Assembly: GCA_021372945.1 (NCBI GenBank)
Contig: JAJFTK010000117.1
Span: 23,217-87,216 of the forward strand
Source of the DNA: Planctomycetaceae bacterium
Lineage (GTDB): Bacteria > Planctomycetota > Phycisphaerae > Sedimentisphaerales > Anaerohalosphaeraceae
DNA length: 64,000 nucleotides
Reading direction: 5' to 3'
The position numbers and the translations under genes are program-made. The notes under the pieces were generated by a model. The model searched no databases and had not been told where the DNA came from. It saw only the letters and a list, made by a program, of their open reading frames with translations. Below, in pieces: positions 44,329 to 54,342 of the stretch. The stretch's first letter is position 1. Each line of letters starts with the position of its first letter.

Positions 44329-44356
44329 ATAATAGACCAAACAAAGCGGTTGTCAA
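44329..44356 (-). promoter_or_regulatory. Promoter of the methyltransferase gene
   Basis: Minus strand TTGACA (44356-44351), 16-base spacer, TATTAT (44334-44329); both close to consensus. Confidence 0.6.
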
Positions 44357-44376
44357 GGAGTCGGCTTAATTAAGAA

Positions 44377-44404
44377 TTGAAGAGCCCAACAAGCAGACTA
44401 TAAT
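44377..44404 (+). promoter_or_regulatory. Promoter of the MtfA-like gene
   Basis: TTGAAG (44377-44382), 16-base spacer, TATAAT (44399-44404). Confidence 0.55.
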
Positions 44405-44483
44405 GTGCATGCGTTTGTTGTTCGGCAGGCAGCCAAGAAATGAAAACAGTTGGGTACAAGGCAGATTCGGGATTTGATTGACA

Positions 44484-45320
44484 ATGGATAATCTCCAATG
44501 GTTCATGCTTTTGCCGGCGATCGTAGTGACCGGCCTTTTGTGGGCGGTTTTTTTGCGCGTGTCGCTGCTTTGGAGGAGGAGGCGTCTCTTAAATACCCCC
44601 CTCCAACCTGACTACATTGAAATTCTCAGCAAATATGTACCCCTTTACCGCAGAATCCCGGCGGACTTGAAGCCGCAACTGCACGGCCTGATCAACGTTT
44701 TCCTGGCGGAAAAGAGATTCACGGGCTGCGGCGGACAAGAGATCACAGACATTGTCAGGCTGACAACGGCATCCCAGGCATGCCTGCTGCTGCTGCTGCT
44801 GAATCGCAGAACGCGGATTTATCCAAAGCTCAAGACCATTTATGTTTATCCGGATGCCTATGTTGCCAAATGCATCGAGTCCGATGGGTTTCTGGTTGTT
44901 GAGGGCCGCAGCGTCCGGCTGGGCGAATCGTGGGAAAACGGGCCGGTCGTGTTGGCATGGAACAGTATCGAGCACAGTGCGCGGGGCGCACATGACGGCT
45001 ATAATGTCGTGCTTCACGAATTTGCCCACCAGTTGGACCAGGAAGACGGTCAATCCGACGGCATTCCGCTGCTGGAAAATGAATCGCAATATCGCCAGTG
45101 GATTTCGGTGTTCGACAGCGAGTTCGACAGACTGGAGGCTTTGCACAGGTGCGTTTTGGACCGTTACGCCTTCGAGGATGACGCCGAATTCCTGGCTGTC
45201 GCAACGGAGGCATTCTTTGAAAAATCTATCGAATTGGAACAACAAGCCCCCAAGCTGTATCAAATACTAACAGAATTCTACAAAGTCGATCCGGCCGCAT
45301 GGATCAAAAATGACAATTAA
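44484..45320 (+). CDS. mtfA: MtfA-like zinc peptidase (M90 family)
   Basis: 278 residues from ATG 44484. One N-terminal membrane helix (LLPAIVVTGLLWAVFL), then the MtfA core with the zinc motif HEFAHQLDQEDG (HExxH), preceded by the conserved W-segment SWENGPVVLAW and followed by a Glu-rich AVATEAFFEKS. In enterobacteria MtfA binds Mlc and controls glucose PTS genes and has peptidase activity. The window also has a regulatory PTS chain, so a link is conceivable, not shown. Confidence 0.9.
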   Translation: MDNLQWFMLLPAIVVTGLLWAVFLRVSLLWRRRRLLNTPLQPDYIEILSKYVPLYRRIPADLKPQLHGLINVFLAEKRFTGCGGQEITDIVRLTTASQACLLLLLLNRRTRIYPKLKTIYVYPDAYVAKCIESDGFLVVEGRSVRLGESWENGPVVLAWNSIEHSARGAHDGYNVVLHEFAHQLDQEDGQSDGIPLLENESQYRQWISVFDSEFDRLEALHRCVLDRYAFEDDAEFLAVATEAFFEKSIELEQQAPKLYQILTEFYKVDPAAWIKNDN

Positions 45321-45364
45321 AGGCATTTGGGGCCCCGGAATTGGCTTTTTCATGCGGGTTTTTG

Positions 45365-45373
45365 TGCTATAAT
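45365..45373 (+). promoter_or_regulatory. Extended -10 promoter of the sigma fusion gene
   Basis: TGC-TATAAT at 45365-45373 with no clear -35 box at the right distance; start near 45380 and AAGGG at 45386-45390 as ribosome site. Confidence 0.5.
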
Positions 45374-45395
45374 GCCGTTGAATACAAGGGTCTTG

Positions 45396-47966
45396 ATGGA
45401 ATCACACTGGAACAAAAAACGCGTGGGGCTTCTGCTGGCCGGGCAGCAAGATGCTGTTGAAGAGCTGCTCAACCAGTACAAACCTGTCATTTATACGTGG
45501 ATGTATTACCAGGTGGGCGCCGACGCACGCATTGCCGCGGACCTGACGGCCAGAACGTTTATCCAAGCGCTGGAACGCCTTTCAGAATTCAACCCAAACG
45601 AGCATACCCTGTTCCAATGGTTAAAAGAGCGGGCCCGCGCATCTCGGGACGAAGGGCTCTTGCATTGGCAGCTCAAAGCGCAGCGTCCGTGGGCCTGGTC
45701 TCAGATGCCTGATCCGCTGCTGCAAGCGCTGTCTCAGTTGCGATCCGAACCATTGCGGGAGACCGTCGCGGCTAATCCGTTCGTGCAGGAGATCGTTCAG
45801 GCCAGTCTGGCCGAACTGGAACAGGCCGACCGCGAATTGATGATGCGGCGCTACAGTCGCCTGGATACGCCTGACAAGATCGCCTCCGATATGAACCTGA
45901 GCGTCGAAAAGATCAACGATCGCCTGTACAAGTGCAGGCATGCATTCCGGCGGGGCTTTTTTCAACTGATCGCCTCCGTTAACCCCGGATTTAACGAATC
46001 TGCCGCGGGCTCCGGAATCGAGATGCTGGACAACAACCTTGAGAAACTGCTTCGCGCTGCGGCTATGTACCAGTTGCCATCGGCGGAATATGACCTTTTG
46101 ATCCGTGATCGCGTTTTTGAGGCTGCGCAGAAAATGGTCCCGTCCGGGCCGTCGGCGAGCAAATGGCCGACGGTCTTAATCGCTGCCGCAAGCGCAGCAG
46201 TTTTTCTGCTGGCGGCAACGGCTGTTTTCCTTTGGCTTTTCAAAGCAAAGCCTGCGCAGAATATGCAATCCGCCCAATCCGACAAACCTGCCGTGATACC
46301 AACGGCTGTCAAGAACGCAGCCGTTAAGCCGCAAGCCAATCCGCAGGACATGGATGAAGAGGAGCTGAAAATGGTGTTTCAGCTTGGGCAGAACGGCAAC
46401 CTTGAGGCGCTGCTGGAGGTTCTCAAATCCGGCCACTTCAGCAGTCAGTTGGCGGCCGCTCATTTTCTAGGAAAGCAGGGACAGCCTTCGGCAATCGCCC
46501 TGCTGGAGCAGGCAGAGAACCAGTGGTATCCCAACGGCCCGGCGGACAACCCGTTTGCCGAGGCGATCGATCAGATCATACGCCGGCACCCGCAGTCCAG
46601 CATCATGCTGGACAAGATTGCCCTTCAGGCGGCCCCGGCTGACGTCAAATCGGAGGTCATCGCGGCCCAGGGCATTGTTCTGGACTCAGCGGAGCGGCCG
46701 CTGGCGGGCGCCGAAATCCAACTATTTAGAAATCCTGCTGGGGTTGGCGACCTTTCCAAGCCGGTCGCACAAGCCGTTTCGAAGGAAGATGGCCGTTTCG
46801 TGATTTCGCAGCCGCTGCAGGGATCATTCATTCTCAGGTGCAAACCCTCTAAAGCTGAACCCGATTACTGCAGCCGGGCTATTTGGTGCGGCAAACAGAA
46901 ACCAGCCGTCGTCCAATTCGGAGGCAGGACCGTTGTGGCCGGCCGGATCCACGCCGCCGAACGGGCGTTAAGCGGGCTTAAGCTGATTCTGACGGATGTG
47001 CTTGATCGGGATAAAGCCGCATTCCGTGCCGAGACCGTCGCCCAGGCGAATGGAAGTTTTGTATTCAGCGGGCTAAGGCCGGGGTTTTATCATCTGCTCA
47101 GCTCGAGCGAGAACCAAAAACTGGTTCGGCTGAGTACGCTCGATATCGCCGGAACCGACATCGCGGCATTTGATTTGGATGTGCAGCCGCTTTCGATCAT
47201 TGTGGAATACCCTGAACCCAATGTGATCGAGAGCGCGAAACTGGCCTACCAATTCGAACCGCTCACCATTCTGGAGGAAAAGTCGGCGAAGATCGGAGAC
47301 TATGGCGGCATGCGGTTTGAAAACGTGCTGGCCGGAAGGTACTTGCTGAAGGCCAAGACAAGCAGCGGGATCACCTTACAGCAGGAAATTGAGATCCAGC
47401 CTCGTATCGATGAACAAGTAATTACGCTGGAGCCGCTGCCGGAACAAATGGCCTCGTTAAAAGGCAAGGCGACGTCGAGCCGCGCCGGGTTGTTCCTTCT
47501 CTCTTCTGACCGATCTATACAGATCGATCTGCCGATTAGGGGCGATGGCACGTATGAACTGACCGACGTGCCTGCTGAACTTTATAGTCTGTCCGCTTTC
47601 GCGGACGGCAAGCTTGTTGAATTCACAAAAATCGACCTGCAAGCATCGGCGGAAGTCCTGATGGACCTGGACGTGGAGCAAATTACGGGACCGTACAGCC
47701 CTTTCTATGTTATGGTCACTGACGACGGCGGTGCAATTCTGAGCGGGGCAAGGGTTTGGCTCACAAATGGCAACGACATCTTTCTTGGCGAAAGCAATGG
47801 AAGAGGCGCATTCTTAGCGGCGCCGGCAGGAGCTTATACGCTTCAAACGGTCTTCGGCGGCTATCCGCCGCAAACGCGGCAGATCACGATTCACAAAGCG
47901 CCCCTTACGGCAGGTCCATCCGCGGACAATACGATCCTTATCGAATTGGTACCCGATGGTCAATAG
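45396..47966 (+). CDS. ECF-type sigma factor fused to a membrane anchor and extracytoplasmic beta domains
   Basis: 856 residues from ATG 45396, five bases after AAGGG and downstream of an extended -10 promoter. Residues about 10-85 resemble sigma region 2 ([20 protein letters not shown]...[16 protein letters not shown]); residues about 130-190 resemble region 4 with a helix-turn-helix ([40 protein letters not shown]). A membrane helix follows (about 256-282, [22 protein letters not shown]), then a HEAT-like helical pair (about 325-380) and several carboxypeptidase-regulatory/CnaB-like beta domains (423 to end; [44 protein letters not shown]). Such chains put the promoter-reading part inside and a possible surface sensor outside. 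The mechanism (proteolytic release or tethered action) is unknown. Confidence 0.85.
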   Translation: MESHWNKKRVGLLLAGQQDAVEELLNQYKPVIYTWMYYQVGADARIAADLTARTFIQALERLSEFNPNEHTLFQWLKERARASRDEGLLHWQLKAQRPWAWSQMPDPLLQALSQLRSEPLRETVAANPFVQEIVQASLAELEQADRELMMRRYSRLDTPDKIASDMNLSVEKINDRLYKCRHAFRRGFFQLIASVNPGFNESAAGSGIEMLDNNLEKLLRAAAMYQLPSAEYDLLIRDRVFEAAQKMVPSGPSASKWPTVLIAAASAAVFLLAATAVFLWLFKAKPAQNMQSAQSDKPAVIPTAVKNAAVKPQANPQDMDEEELKMVFQLGQNGNLEALLEVLKSGHFSSQLAAAHFLGKQGQPSAIALLEQAENQWYPNGPADNPFAEAIDQIIRRHPQSSIMLDKIALQAAPADVKSEVIAAQGIVLDSAERPLAGAEIQLFRNPAGVGDLSKPVAQAVSKEDGRFVISQPLQGSFILRCKPSKAEPDYCSRAIWCGKQKPAVVQFGGRTVVAGRIHAAERALSGLKLILTDVLDRDKAAFRAETVAQANGSFVFSGLRPGFYHLLSSSENQKLVRLSTLDIAGTDIAAFDLDVQPLSIIVEYPEPNVIESAKLAYQFEPLTILEEKSAKIGDYGGMRFENVLAGRYLLKAKTSSGITLQQEIEIQPRIDEQVITLEPLPEQMASLKGKATSSRAGLFLLSSDRSIQIDLPIRGDGTYELTDVPAELYSLSAFADGKLVEFTKIDLQASAEVLMDLDVEQITGPYSPFYVMVTDDGGAILSGARVWLTNGNDIFLGESNGRGAFLAAPAGAYTLQTVFGGYPPQTRQITIHKAPLTAGPSADNTILIELVPDGQ

Positions 47967-48935
47967 TGCAGCAGCCAATTGCCGCTCAATAACGCAAAAT
48001 CCGCCAAATCAACGCGCCCATTATGATTGATATCCGCGCCGCGGCAAAAATCATTCGCCTGGCCGCAATCTGAATCCAGCCAGCAAGCCGCCACCGTGGT
48101 CAGGTCCGCAAGATCGATCGAGCCATTTACGCTCAGATCGCTTGCCTGCGGTTCATACCCCGCAGGGCCGGCCCAATGTTGGAGAAAGATTTGCAGATCA
48201 ACAACATCAACGCCGCCGCTAAAATCCAAGTCGGAACCTTGGCAAAAACCATTCGCCGAGGTACATTGATCAAGCCAATTGACGGAAAATAAAGCGCAAT
48301 CGGCCAGGCCTACCCTGCCGTCCTTATCAAAATCAGAGTCATACGAAAGCTCGCACGGTAATACCTGAACCTGGGACATGATCACCGGAGGATCATACGG
48401 AAAATCCGCTAGACCGCCGCCTACATTCGCAGTTGGCACACTTGCGATCATATCTACAACATCCATTCCTTTGATAACTCGCCCGAAAACGCAATACCCC
48501 CAGCCCTTTGGATCGTTTTCACGATCCAAGTGGGGATTATCGACGTGATTAATGAAAAACTGTGAGGTTGCTGAGTGAGGCTCGCTTGTGCGAGCCATTG
48601 CGATGGTGCCGCGAAGATTTTCCAGTCCATTACCACTTTCGTTAATAATCGGTCCTGCTGTCGAAGGGGCAGGCGTAATCCAACGACCATCCAGATAGTA
48701 GCCCCCACCCCTGGACCATAAAGCCGGGGATCACACGATGAAAAATCAGGTTGTCGTAGAACCTTGTGTTGACGTAGAACAGGAAATTGTCAACCGTAAT
48801 GGGTGCCGACTGCGGGTACAGTTCAATTGTGATCTGACCAAGATTAGTTTCTACAAAGACACGCGGGTTCGAAGCATGCGCCGCAAAGGCCGATGCAAGA
48901 AAGAGAAACACAAAAGCGTTTTTCAGATAAATCAA
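47960..48935 (-). pseudogene. Secreted cyclophilin-type peptidyl-prolyl isomerase with dockerin-like repeats, frameshifted
   Basis: From TTG 48935 (GGGG upstream) a signal peptide (NAFVFLFLASAFAAHAS) leads into a cyclophilin domain: [29 protein letters not shown]. At 48702-48711 the frame is lost: reading VQGWGLL where cyclophilins have QGGGY; dropping one G from the GGGG run at 48711-48708 restores [10 protein letters not shown]. The second frame then continues to [40 protein letters not shown] and four dockerin-like loops ([40 protein letters not shown]), stopping at 47960. Sequencing error, recent mutation or programmed slippage cannot be told apart here. If intact the enzyme would speed proline isomerisation in exported proteins. 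Confidence 0.85.
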
Positions 48936-48967
48936 TGGAACCCCAAAAGGAAAATGTTTAAGACAAG

Positions 48968-48996
48968 ATTATACCACATATTTAAAGCAAATGCAA
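48968..48996 (-). promoter_or_regulatory. Promoter of the cyclophilin gene
   Basis: Minus strand TTGCAT (48996-48991), 17-base spacer ending TGG, perfect TATAAT (48973-48968), an extended -10. Confidence 0.6.
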
Positions 48997-49152
48997 GGCC
49001 CAAGGCGAACACTTGTCGTATGTTATTATGTACAAAGAGATTATCGATTAGCGATTACAGAATGACCAGGTGATTCAGCTTAAGTTTTGGACGGGAAAAG
49101 ACCGATATGAACTCAAAGGTTGCAGGGCCGGATTGGCCCCGACGGATTTATT

Positions 49153-49962
49153 ATGATCGAAGAACTGGGCCAGTGGACCATTAGAAACGTGAATGACCTG
49201 GGGCGATTCTCCAGGTTCGGCGCCGCATCTTTTGCGGCGATTCTTCGGACGCTCTGGCTGCCGCGAACGTATCCGCTGATTTTCACGCAGATGAATGCGA
49301 TCGGGGTTCAATCCGTTCCCGTGGTCATGGCAACGGGAGCGTTTGTCGGCATGATCCTGGCGATCCAGGCCTATGGGCAGCTTGCAAGCATGGGACTGGA
49401 GGAACGGCTTGGGGTTTTGATCAATATCGCCGTAGTCAAGGAGTTGGGGCCGGTGCTTGCGGCGGTTATGCTGGCCGGACGCGTCGGCGGCGCACTGACG
49501 GCCGAGCTTGGAACGATGAATGTAACCGAGCAGATTTCGGCCGTTCAGAGCATGGGCACTAACCCCATCCGCTACCTGGTGGCCCCGCGCGTGATCGCCT
49601 GCCTGCTGCTGACCCCCTTCCTGATCATCTTTGCGGACCTGCTGGGTATCCTGGGCGGCTGGGCAGTCAGCGTTTTCCAGTTACGGATCAATGCCGGCGC
49701 CTACTGGAACTACAGTGCGATCGGCGTTGAAATGTGGGACATTTCAACGGGTATCCTTAAAGGTTTCTTTTTCGGCGGCGCGATTGCCCTGATAAGCTGC
49801 TACAAAGGGTTTACCTGTCGAGAGGGAGCCCAGGGAGTCGGGGAAGCGTGTACCGAGGCGTTCGTGGGATGTTTTATCTCCATCTTGTTCCTGAATTACG
49901 TTTTCGCAGTCGTCCTGGACGCCATCTACAAGACGTTCTGGCCGCTGCGACCTTTGTTATAA
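49153..49962 (+). CDS. mlaE: MlaE-type ABC permease for outer-membrane lipid transport
   Basis: About 269 residues; ATG 49153 preferred, a TTG at 49120 would add eleven residues. The MlaE core is clear: FVGMILAIQAYGQLASMGLEERLG, ELGPVLAAVMLAGRVGGALTAELGTM and a C-terminal AVVLDAIYK region with about five helices. With MlaF it should power phospholipid movement between inner and outer membranes. An MlaD/MCE protein is not adjacent. Confidence 0.9.
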   Translation: MIEELGQWTIRNVNDLGRFSRFGAASFAAILRTLWLPRTYPLIFTQMNAIGVQSVPVVMATGAFVGMILAIQAYGQLASMGLEERLGVLINIAVVKELGPVLAAVMLAGRVGGALTAELGTMNVTEQISAVQSMGTNPIRYLVAPRVIACLLLTPFLIIFADLLGILGGWAVSVFQLRINAGAYWNYSAIGVEMWDISTGILKGFFFGGAIALISCYKGFTCREGAQGVGEACTEAFVGCFISILFLNYVFAVVLDAIYKTFWPLRPLL

Positions 49963-49977
49963 AGGCGTTTGATCCTG

Positions 49978-50814
49978 ATGTCTCCCAAAACAATACAGCC
50001 CCAGGACGGCATCCTCGTGGTGCAGAATCTTTATAAAACGTATGATCAGCGCGTGGTCCTGAACCATTTGTCCCTGGCGATCGAAAAAGGGAAAACCACG
50101 GTTGTCATCGGGCCTTCCGGCTGCGGCAAAACGGTTTTCATGAAGCATCTGATCGTGCTGGAACGCCCCACCGATGGGCAAGTCTATTTCCAGGGACGCC
50201 GCATCGATGACCTCGATGAAAGAGAACTGGCGCAAATCCGCACGCACTTTGGGTTTTGTTTTCAGGGCAGCGCGCTCTTCGACAGCCTGACTGTTTACGA
50301 GAACATTATTTTCCCGATCGAGCAGCACGTCCGCGTGATCGACTACAAGCAATTGAGCGAACTGGTTAAACACAAGCTGGCCATGGTGGGAATGGATGGT
50401 TATCAGAATCAATATCCCGCCTCTTTGTCCGGCGGCCAGAAAAAACGTGTCGCCCTGGCCCGGGCGATCGCGCTCAACCCGGAGGTGATCCTTTATGATG
50501 AGCCGACAACAGGACTGGATCCGATTATGTCAGATATTATTAACGAGCTGATCCTGAAGCTGCAAAAGGAATTGAAGGTCACCAGCATGGTCGTGACGCA
50601 CGACATGAAAAGCGCCTACAAGATCGCTGACCGCATTATTATGCTTCACAAGGGACGCATTATCGCCGATGGCGGCCCCGACCATATCCGCACGCATCCG
50701 AATGATATCGTCCAGCAGTTCATTCACGGCAAAGTCGGAGAAGCGGAGCTTGCGGCACTGCGGCTTGGGGGCACGCGCTTCGAGACGCAATTTCTGCCGG
50801 AAGATTTTAAGTAA
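49978..50814 (+). CDS. mlaF: MlaF-type ABC ATPase
   Basis: 278 residues from ATG 49978. Walker A GPSGCGKT, Q-loop FCFQGSALFDSL, signature LSGGQKKRVALAR, Walker B VILYDEPTTGLDP and switch His VVTHDM are intact. FQGSALFDS is typical of MlaF. It pairs with mlaE 16 bases upstream. Confidence 0.92.
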   Translation: MSPKTIQPQDGILVVQNLYKTYDQRVVLNHLSLAIEKGKTTVVIGPSGCGKTVFMKHLIVLERPTDGQVYFQGRRIDDLDERELAQIRTHFGFCFQGSALFDSLTVYENIIFPIEQHVRVIDYKQLSELVKHKLAMVGMDGYQNQYPASLSGGQKKRVALARAIALNPEVILYDEPTTGLDPIMSDIINELILKLQKELKVTSMVVTHDMKSAYKIADRIIMLHKGRIIADGGPDHIRTHPNDIVQQFIHGKVGEAELAALRLGGTRFETQFLPEDFK

Positions 50815-50829
50815 TCGCCGCGCGGCTGC

Positions 50830-53802
50830 TCATTTCGTATAAACGCTCGGAACGGTCGAAAGCGAGGTCTCTATCCGCCCGGTATCAACATTGACAAAAA
50901 TGGACGGCACGCGGGCGCCGTTCAGGAAACACGGTACCGCGGGCGAACCGATGATCTTGAGCCAGCCGCCTTCAACCGGATTGTAGTCCAGCGATTGACC
51001 GATCATTTCATTGAGCGTTTTGGATTGATCGGAATCGAGTTCCCGGAAGGTAATCCCCGTATCCGTATAGGCACGCTTGACCACGATCTTTCCGGCAGGA
51101 TCCTTCATCAGGAATACCTCAAAGCGAACGGAACTGGCGTAGAGGAACTTCTCGGGCGTTCCGTTGAGCAGCGGCACGTACGCCAGTTGCAGTGTATCTT
51201 TGTTGCCATCCGCTACCAGCGTCTGCGCAGCCAGGTCCCAGTTCAAGACGTCAAACCCCGTTACGCGGGCAAAGGCAGGGCGCTTGGATAGCGCCGGTGA
51301 ACTTACCGCGGCGTTCGGCTGTTCGATCTGGCTGTTATCCAGTTCCATTTGGCCGGGACCTTTGGCAAGGATCCTGTTGGCCAGACGGTCCCACGCCATA
51401 TCGGTGCAGGATAGTTTAATGTGCGACAGTTTCACGTTATTCTGCGTTCGAACCGACTCGGCAAAAACATTGCCCTCCGTCAGCTGAATGCGGTTGATGC
51501 CCCTGCGGCCGGCCTCCGCCTGTCCAAGGTAAACGGTTAGCACATCGCCATGGAATTGATCGGTTTGTGTATAATTGAACGATTTGAAAAGCCGGCTGGC
51601 CAGCACATTCTTATGGAACACGATATGATCCATTGCGCCGGACTCGTCCGACAGGAATTCCGTATTCTCCTCGGCGGTAATGACAACCGGGATCCACGGT
51701 TCAACGGAGGAACTGCCGGCTTCTGCTTCGTGATAAAATGTAAACCGCACGGGCCCGTAGGCCATGCCGCTGCGGGACTGCAAGTCATAATCGATCTTAC
51801 GGGCCTCGAAACGGGCCGGCGGTTCATCCGCCGCGGAAACAGCCGCCAGGAGCACGGCATTGCCCGCCGTATATACTTTTCCGGGTTTGAGAACGCCGGC
51901 CGCATCCGCGGTAAAGTCAATCGTCGCATCCGCGGAGGCAACCTGCCCTGCGTCCGAGGCAAACTGAACATCCCCTTCGAGATTGGCCGTTCGAATCTTG
52001 CTGTTATCGAAGAAGAAAACAGCTTTTTGAGCCTTGGCCTTCGCCGCTTTATCCTTTTCACGGGATTCGAAGAACACGCCTCCCGTCATTTCCGCCGTAG
52101 CCAGCTTGTTTTCCGAGCCGAACTTAAATGCGGCTGACTGAGAGGACGCCGATTGCGGATTGGCCTGAGCCAGTGACTCAAACTTCACTCCGCCGTCAAG
52201 AAATGCCTGCGAGAGCATGTTGCCGGGACCGAAATCCAATTGGGCCGACTGGGCGGAAGTCTTGTACCCCCCGTCATCCTTGAGAACGGCGTCGATCCCT
52301 CCTGTTAGATTGATCTTCTCGATCGAAGAGGATTGATCGGATAACTGTGAAAAAAGAAGCTTCATCTCTCCCTGGAAAGCAACCTCGTTCTGTTCCCTGG
52401 CAGGATTGCCCGCATTGGAAAGGTAAATCTTGCCGGGTCCGGCAACGTTGGCCGTACGAGCGGGCCTGTTCCATAACATGCTGCCCTGCGTTTCAATACG
52501 GCTATTGACAGACTGCGCATCAAAGGTAATTTGCCGCTGCTGTGCGTTGGTAAACAGCCGCAAGACATCCTCCTGCGGGTTGTACTCAAGACGTCCGCAT
52601 TGGACGAGCGTCTGATCCTGCCCCGCGGAGGCAAAATGCTCAATGCGAAGCGGAGCGCCGCTCATTCGGAGGTTCAGCAGGCTATTGGCTGTGTTCGACA
52701 CTGTTTTCATCGGTTGAAAGATAATGCCGCCGTCGCAGGTGACGATGATGTCCCTGCCCTTGATCGGCTGCTCTGCTGCGCCGGATTCGGCGGCGACCTG
52801 CGGCTCTTTGTTTTCGGGCGCCGTGCGCCCGCGCATCGCGTCCAGCTCGCCAGCCGGCGTCTTGCCCGCGGGCGGAGGAGAATCGCCCGAGACTTCTGAC
52901 GCAGCCGATTTTAGAAGGATGTTTTGGATCGTAAGATTGTCTGCGCCTGTCACAACCAATTGTTCGCCGTATCGAATCAGGACATTGTTATCCATCGTAC
53001 ACTGGTAAAGATCACCCTGTGCGCCGTTCGCTCGCTGTGCGGTCTCTTGCGCAGGGCCTGGCGTAACCGCATTGACCGTCTCGGAACGCTGCTGGCGTGC
53101 GGCAACGGTCTGCGCCGGCTTGGAGGGTTTGTCGCTTCCCGGCTCAACGATGTTTTTCAAAACAAGCTGTTCCAAATCGCGGATGTTCACGTATTCGAGC
53201 TTGCCTGTTCCCGTGTTAAAAATCAGGATCATGCCGAAACCCTCAAGCAGCATCTGCTCGGAAACCACTCTCACGGGGCCGTCCGTAGAGAATTCGGAGC
53301 GTTCGCTGCTGAAAGCCAGGTCATCCATGTAGATATATGTTTCGCTGAATTTGCTGCCGGGTTGAGGCTGGATATGGATCACCACGCTGCCCTGCAGCCG
53401 AGCGTCGGTTGGAGACATGCTGCCGCCCATCGAACTAACCGTAAAAGTGCCCTTCTGAGAATCCATGCGGCACGAGTAGGTGGGTTCATAAAATTCGATA
53501 TAAGGTTTTTCCACCTGCCACAACGTGCTGTCTGTGCCGGGGTTCAGCAATGTTTCAAATCCCAGGACCCGGCTCAGTCTCTTGGTCACCGGATCTAAAA
53601 TGGTGTATCGGGCCTGGACGGCCGTCTGCAGAATGGTTTCCCCCGGGCGTGCCGGCATGATGTTGGGCGGCGGCATCGTCAGATCCTGCACGTCGGAAGT
53701 ATCGGCGACATCGCCGGAAGAACTGCCTGCAAACCGGAGATAACCCCAGAAAGCCATCGCGACCACAGCCGCGGAACAAAGGATCATCGTGAATTTTCGC
53801 AT
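50830..53802 (-). CDS. Very large LptC/LptA-like LPS export protein
   Basis: 990 residues from ATG 53802 (16 residues after a longer in-frame start). One N-terminal membrane helix (MILCSAAVVAMAFWGYLRFAG), then long beta-rich OstA-like repeats in which short strands recur (GGVKFES, GGVFFESRE, GDVQFASD, the DATIDF and GAMDHIVFHKNVLA segments), consistent with a periplasmic beta-jellyroll bridge. LptC and LptA are normally 190 and 185 residues; here one chain is several times longer. It follows kdsD-kdsC, as lptC does in E. coli, which supports an LPS transport role. lptB is not adjacent. Confidence 0.7.
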   Translation of the reverse strand: MRKFTMILCSAAVVAMAFWGYLRFAGSSSGDVADTSDVQDLTMPPPNIMPARPGETILQTAVQARYTILDPVTKRLSRVLGFETLLNPGTDSTLWQVEKPYIEFYEPTYSCRMDSQKGTFTVSSMGGSMSPTDARLQGSVVIHIQPQPGSKFSETYIYMDDLAFSSERSEFSTDGPVRVVSEQMLLEGFGMILIFNTGTGKLEYVNIRDLEQLVLKNIVEPGSDKPSKPAQTVAARQQRSETVNAVTPGPAQETAQRANGAQGDLYQCTMDNNVLIRYGEQLVVTGADNLTIQNILLKSAASEVSGDSPPPAGKTPAGELDAMRGRTAPENKEPQVAAESGAAEQPIKGRDIIVTCDGGIIFQPMKTVSNTANSLLNLRMSGAPLRIEHFASAGQDQTLVQCGRLEYNPQEDVLRLFTNAQQRQITFDAQSVNSRIETQGSMLWNRPARTANVAGPGKIYLSNAGNPAREQNEVAFQGEMKLLFSQLSDQSSSIEKINLTGGIDAVLKDDGGYKTSAQSAQLDFGPGNMLSQAFLDGGVKFESLAQANPQSASSQSAAFKFGSENKLATAEMTGGVFFESREKDKAAKAKAQKAVFFFDNSKIRTANLEGDVQFASDAGQVASADATIDFTADAAGVLKPGKVYTAGNAVLLAAVSAADEPPARFEARKIDYDLQSRSGMAYGPVRFTFYHEAEAGSSSVEPWIPVVITAEENTEFLSDESGAMDHIVFHKNVLASRLFKSFNYTQTDQFHGDVLTVYLGQAEAGRRGINRIQLTEGNVFAESVRTQNNVKLSHIKLSCTDMAWDRLANRILAKGPGQMELDNSQIEQPNAAVSSPALSKRPAFARVTGFDVLNWDLAAQTLVADGNKDTLQLAYVPLLNGTPEKFLYASSVRFEVFLMKDPAGKIVVKRAYTDTGITFRELDSDQSKTLNEMIGQSLDYNPVEGGWLKIIGSPAVPCFLNGARVPSIFVNVDTGRIETSLSTVPSVYTK

Positions 53803-53816
53803 AATGTTCGGCTTTA

Positions 53817-54335
53817 TCAGATTAGATATCGTTCCATCGCCTGGTCCCACCTGCCGCTTTGCTTCAGCAGGTACTCTATGATCTCCGCAACTGCGCCTTG
53901 GCCGCCCCTTCGGCTGGTTACGTATTGCGCATACCTCTTCAGCTCCTCGGCCGCATTCGCCACAGCCGCGCCAAAGCCTGCCCTTCGCACAAGGGGAATG
54001 TCGATGACATCATCGCCGACGTACGCGACCTGGCTCGGATCGAGCCCGACGGTTTTCAGCAGTTCTTCAAACGCGGGCAGCTTCTCCGTGCAGCCCTGCA
54101 GAACGTGTTCGATCTCAAGCTGGCGCGCTCGCATTTCAGTGGCGGCGGTTTGTCGCCCGCTGAGAATGGCCGCGATCCCCCCTGCCCGCTGCCACATCCG
54201 GATACGGTGCCCGTCCATAACATGGAACCGCTTGCTTTCCGTGCCGTCGGCATGAACGATGATGCCTCCGTCGGTAAGGACGCCATCCACATCAAGGATC
54301 AACAGCTTGATCTTTAAGAAATCCGCGCGGTCCAT
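53817..54335 (-). CDS. kdsC: KdsC-type 3-deoxy-D-manno-octulosonate 8-phosphate phosphatase
   Basis: 172 residues, HAD fold of the small tetrameric KdsC type: motif I LILDVDGVLTDGG, the conserved HVMDGHRIRMW, motif II ILSGRQT, motif IV VAYVGDDVIDIPLV. It releases Kdo from Kdo-8-phosphate in LPS core synthesis. Seven bases after kdsD. Confidence 0.93.
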   Translation of the reverse strand: MDRADFLKIKLLILDVDGVLTDGGIIVHADGTESKRFHVMDGHRIRMWQRAGGIAAILSGRQTAATEMRARQLEIEHVLQGCTEKLPAFEELLKTVGLDPSQVAYVGDDVIDIPLVRRAGFGAAVANAAEELKRYAQYVTSRRGGQGAVAEIIEYLLKQSGRWDQAMERYLI

Positions 54336-54342
54336 TGTGCTC

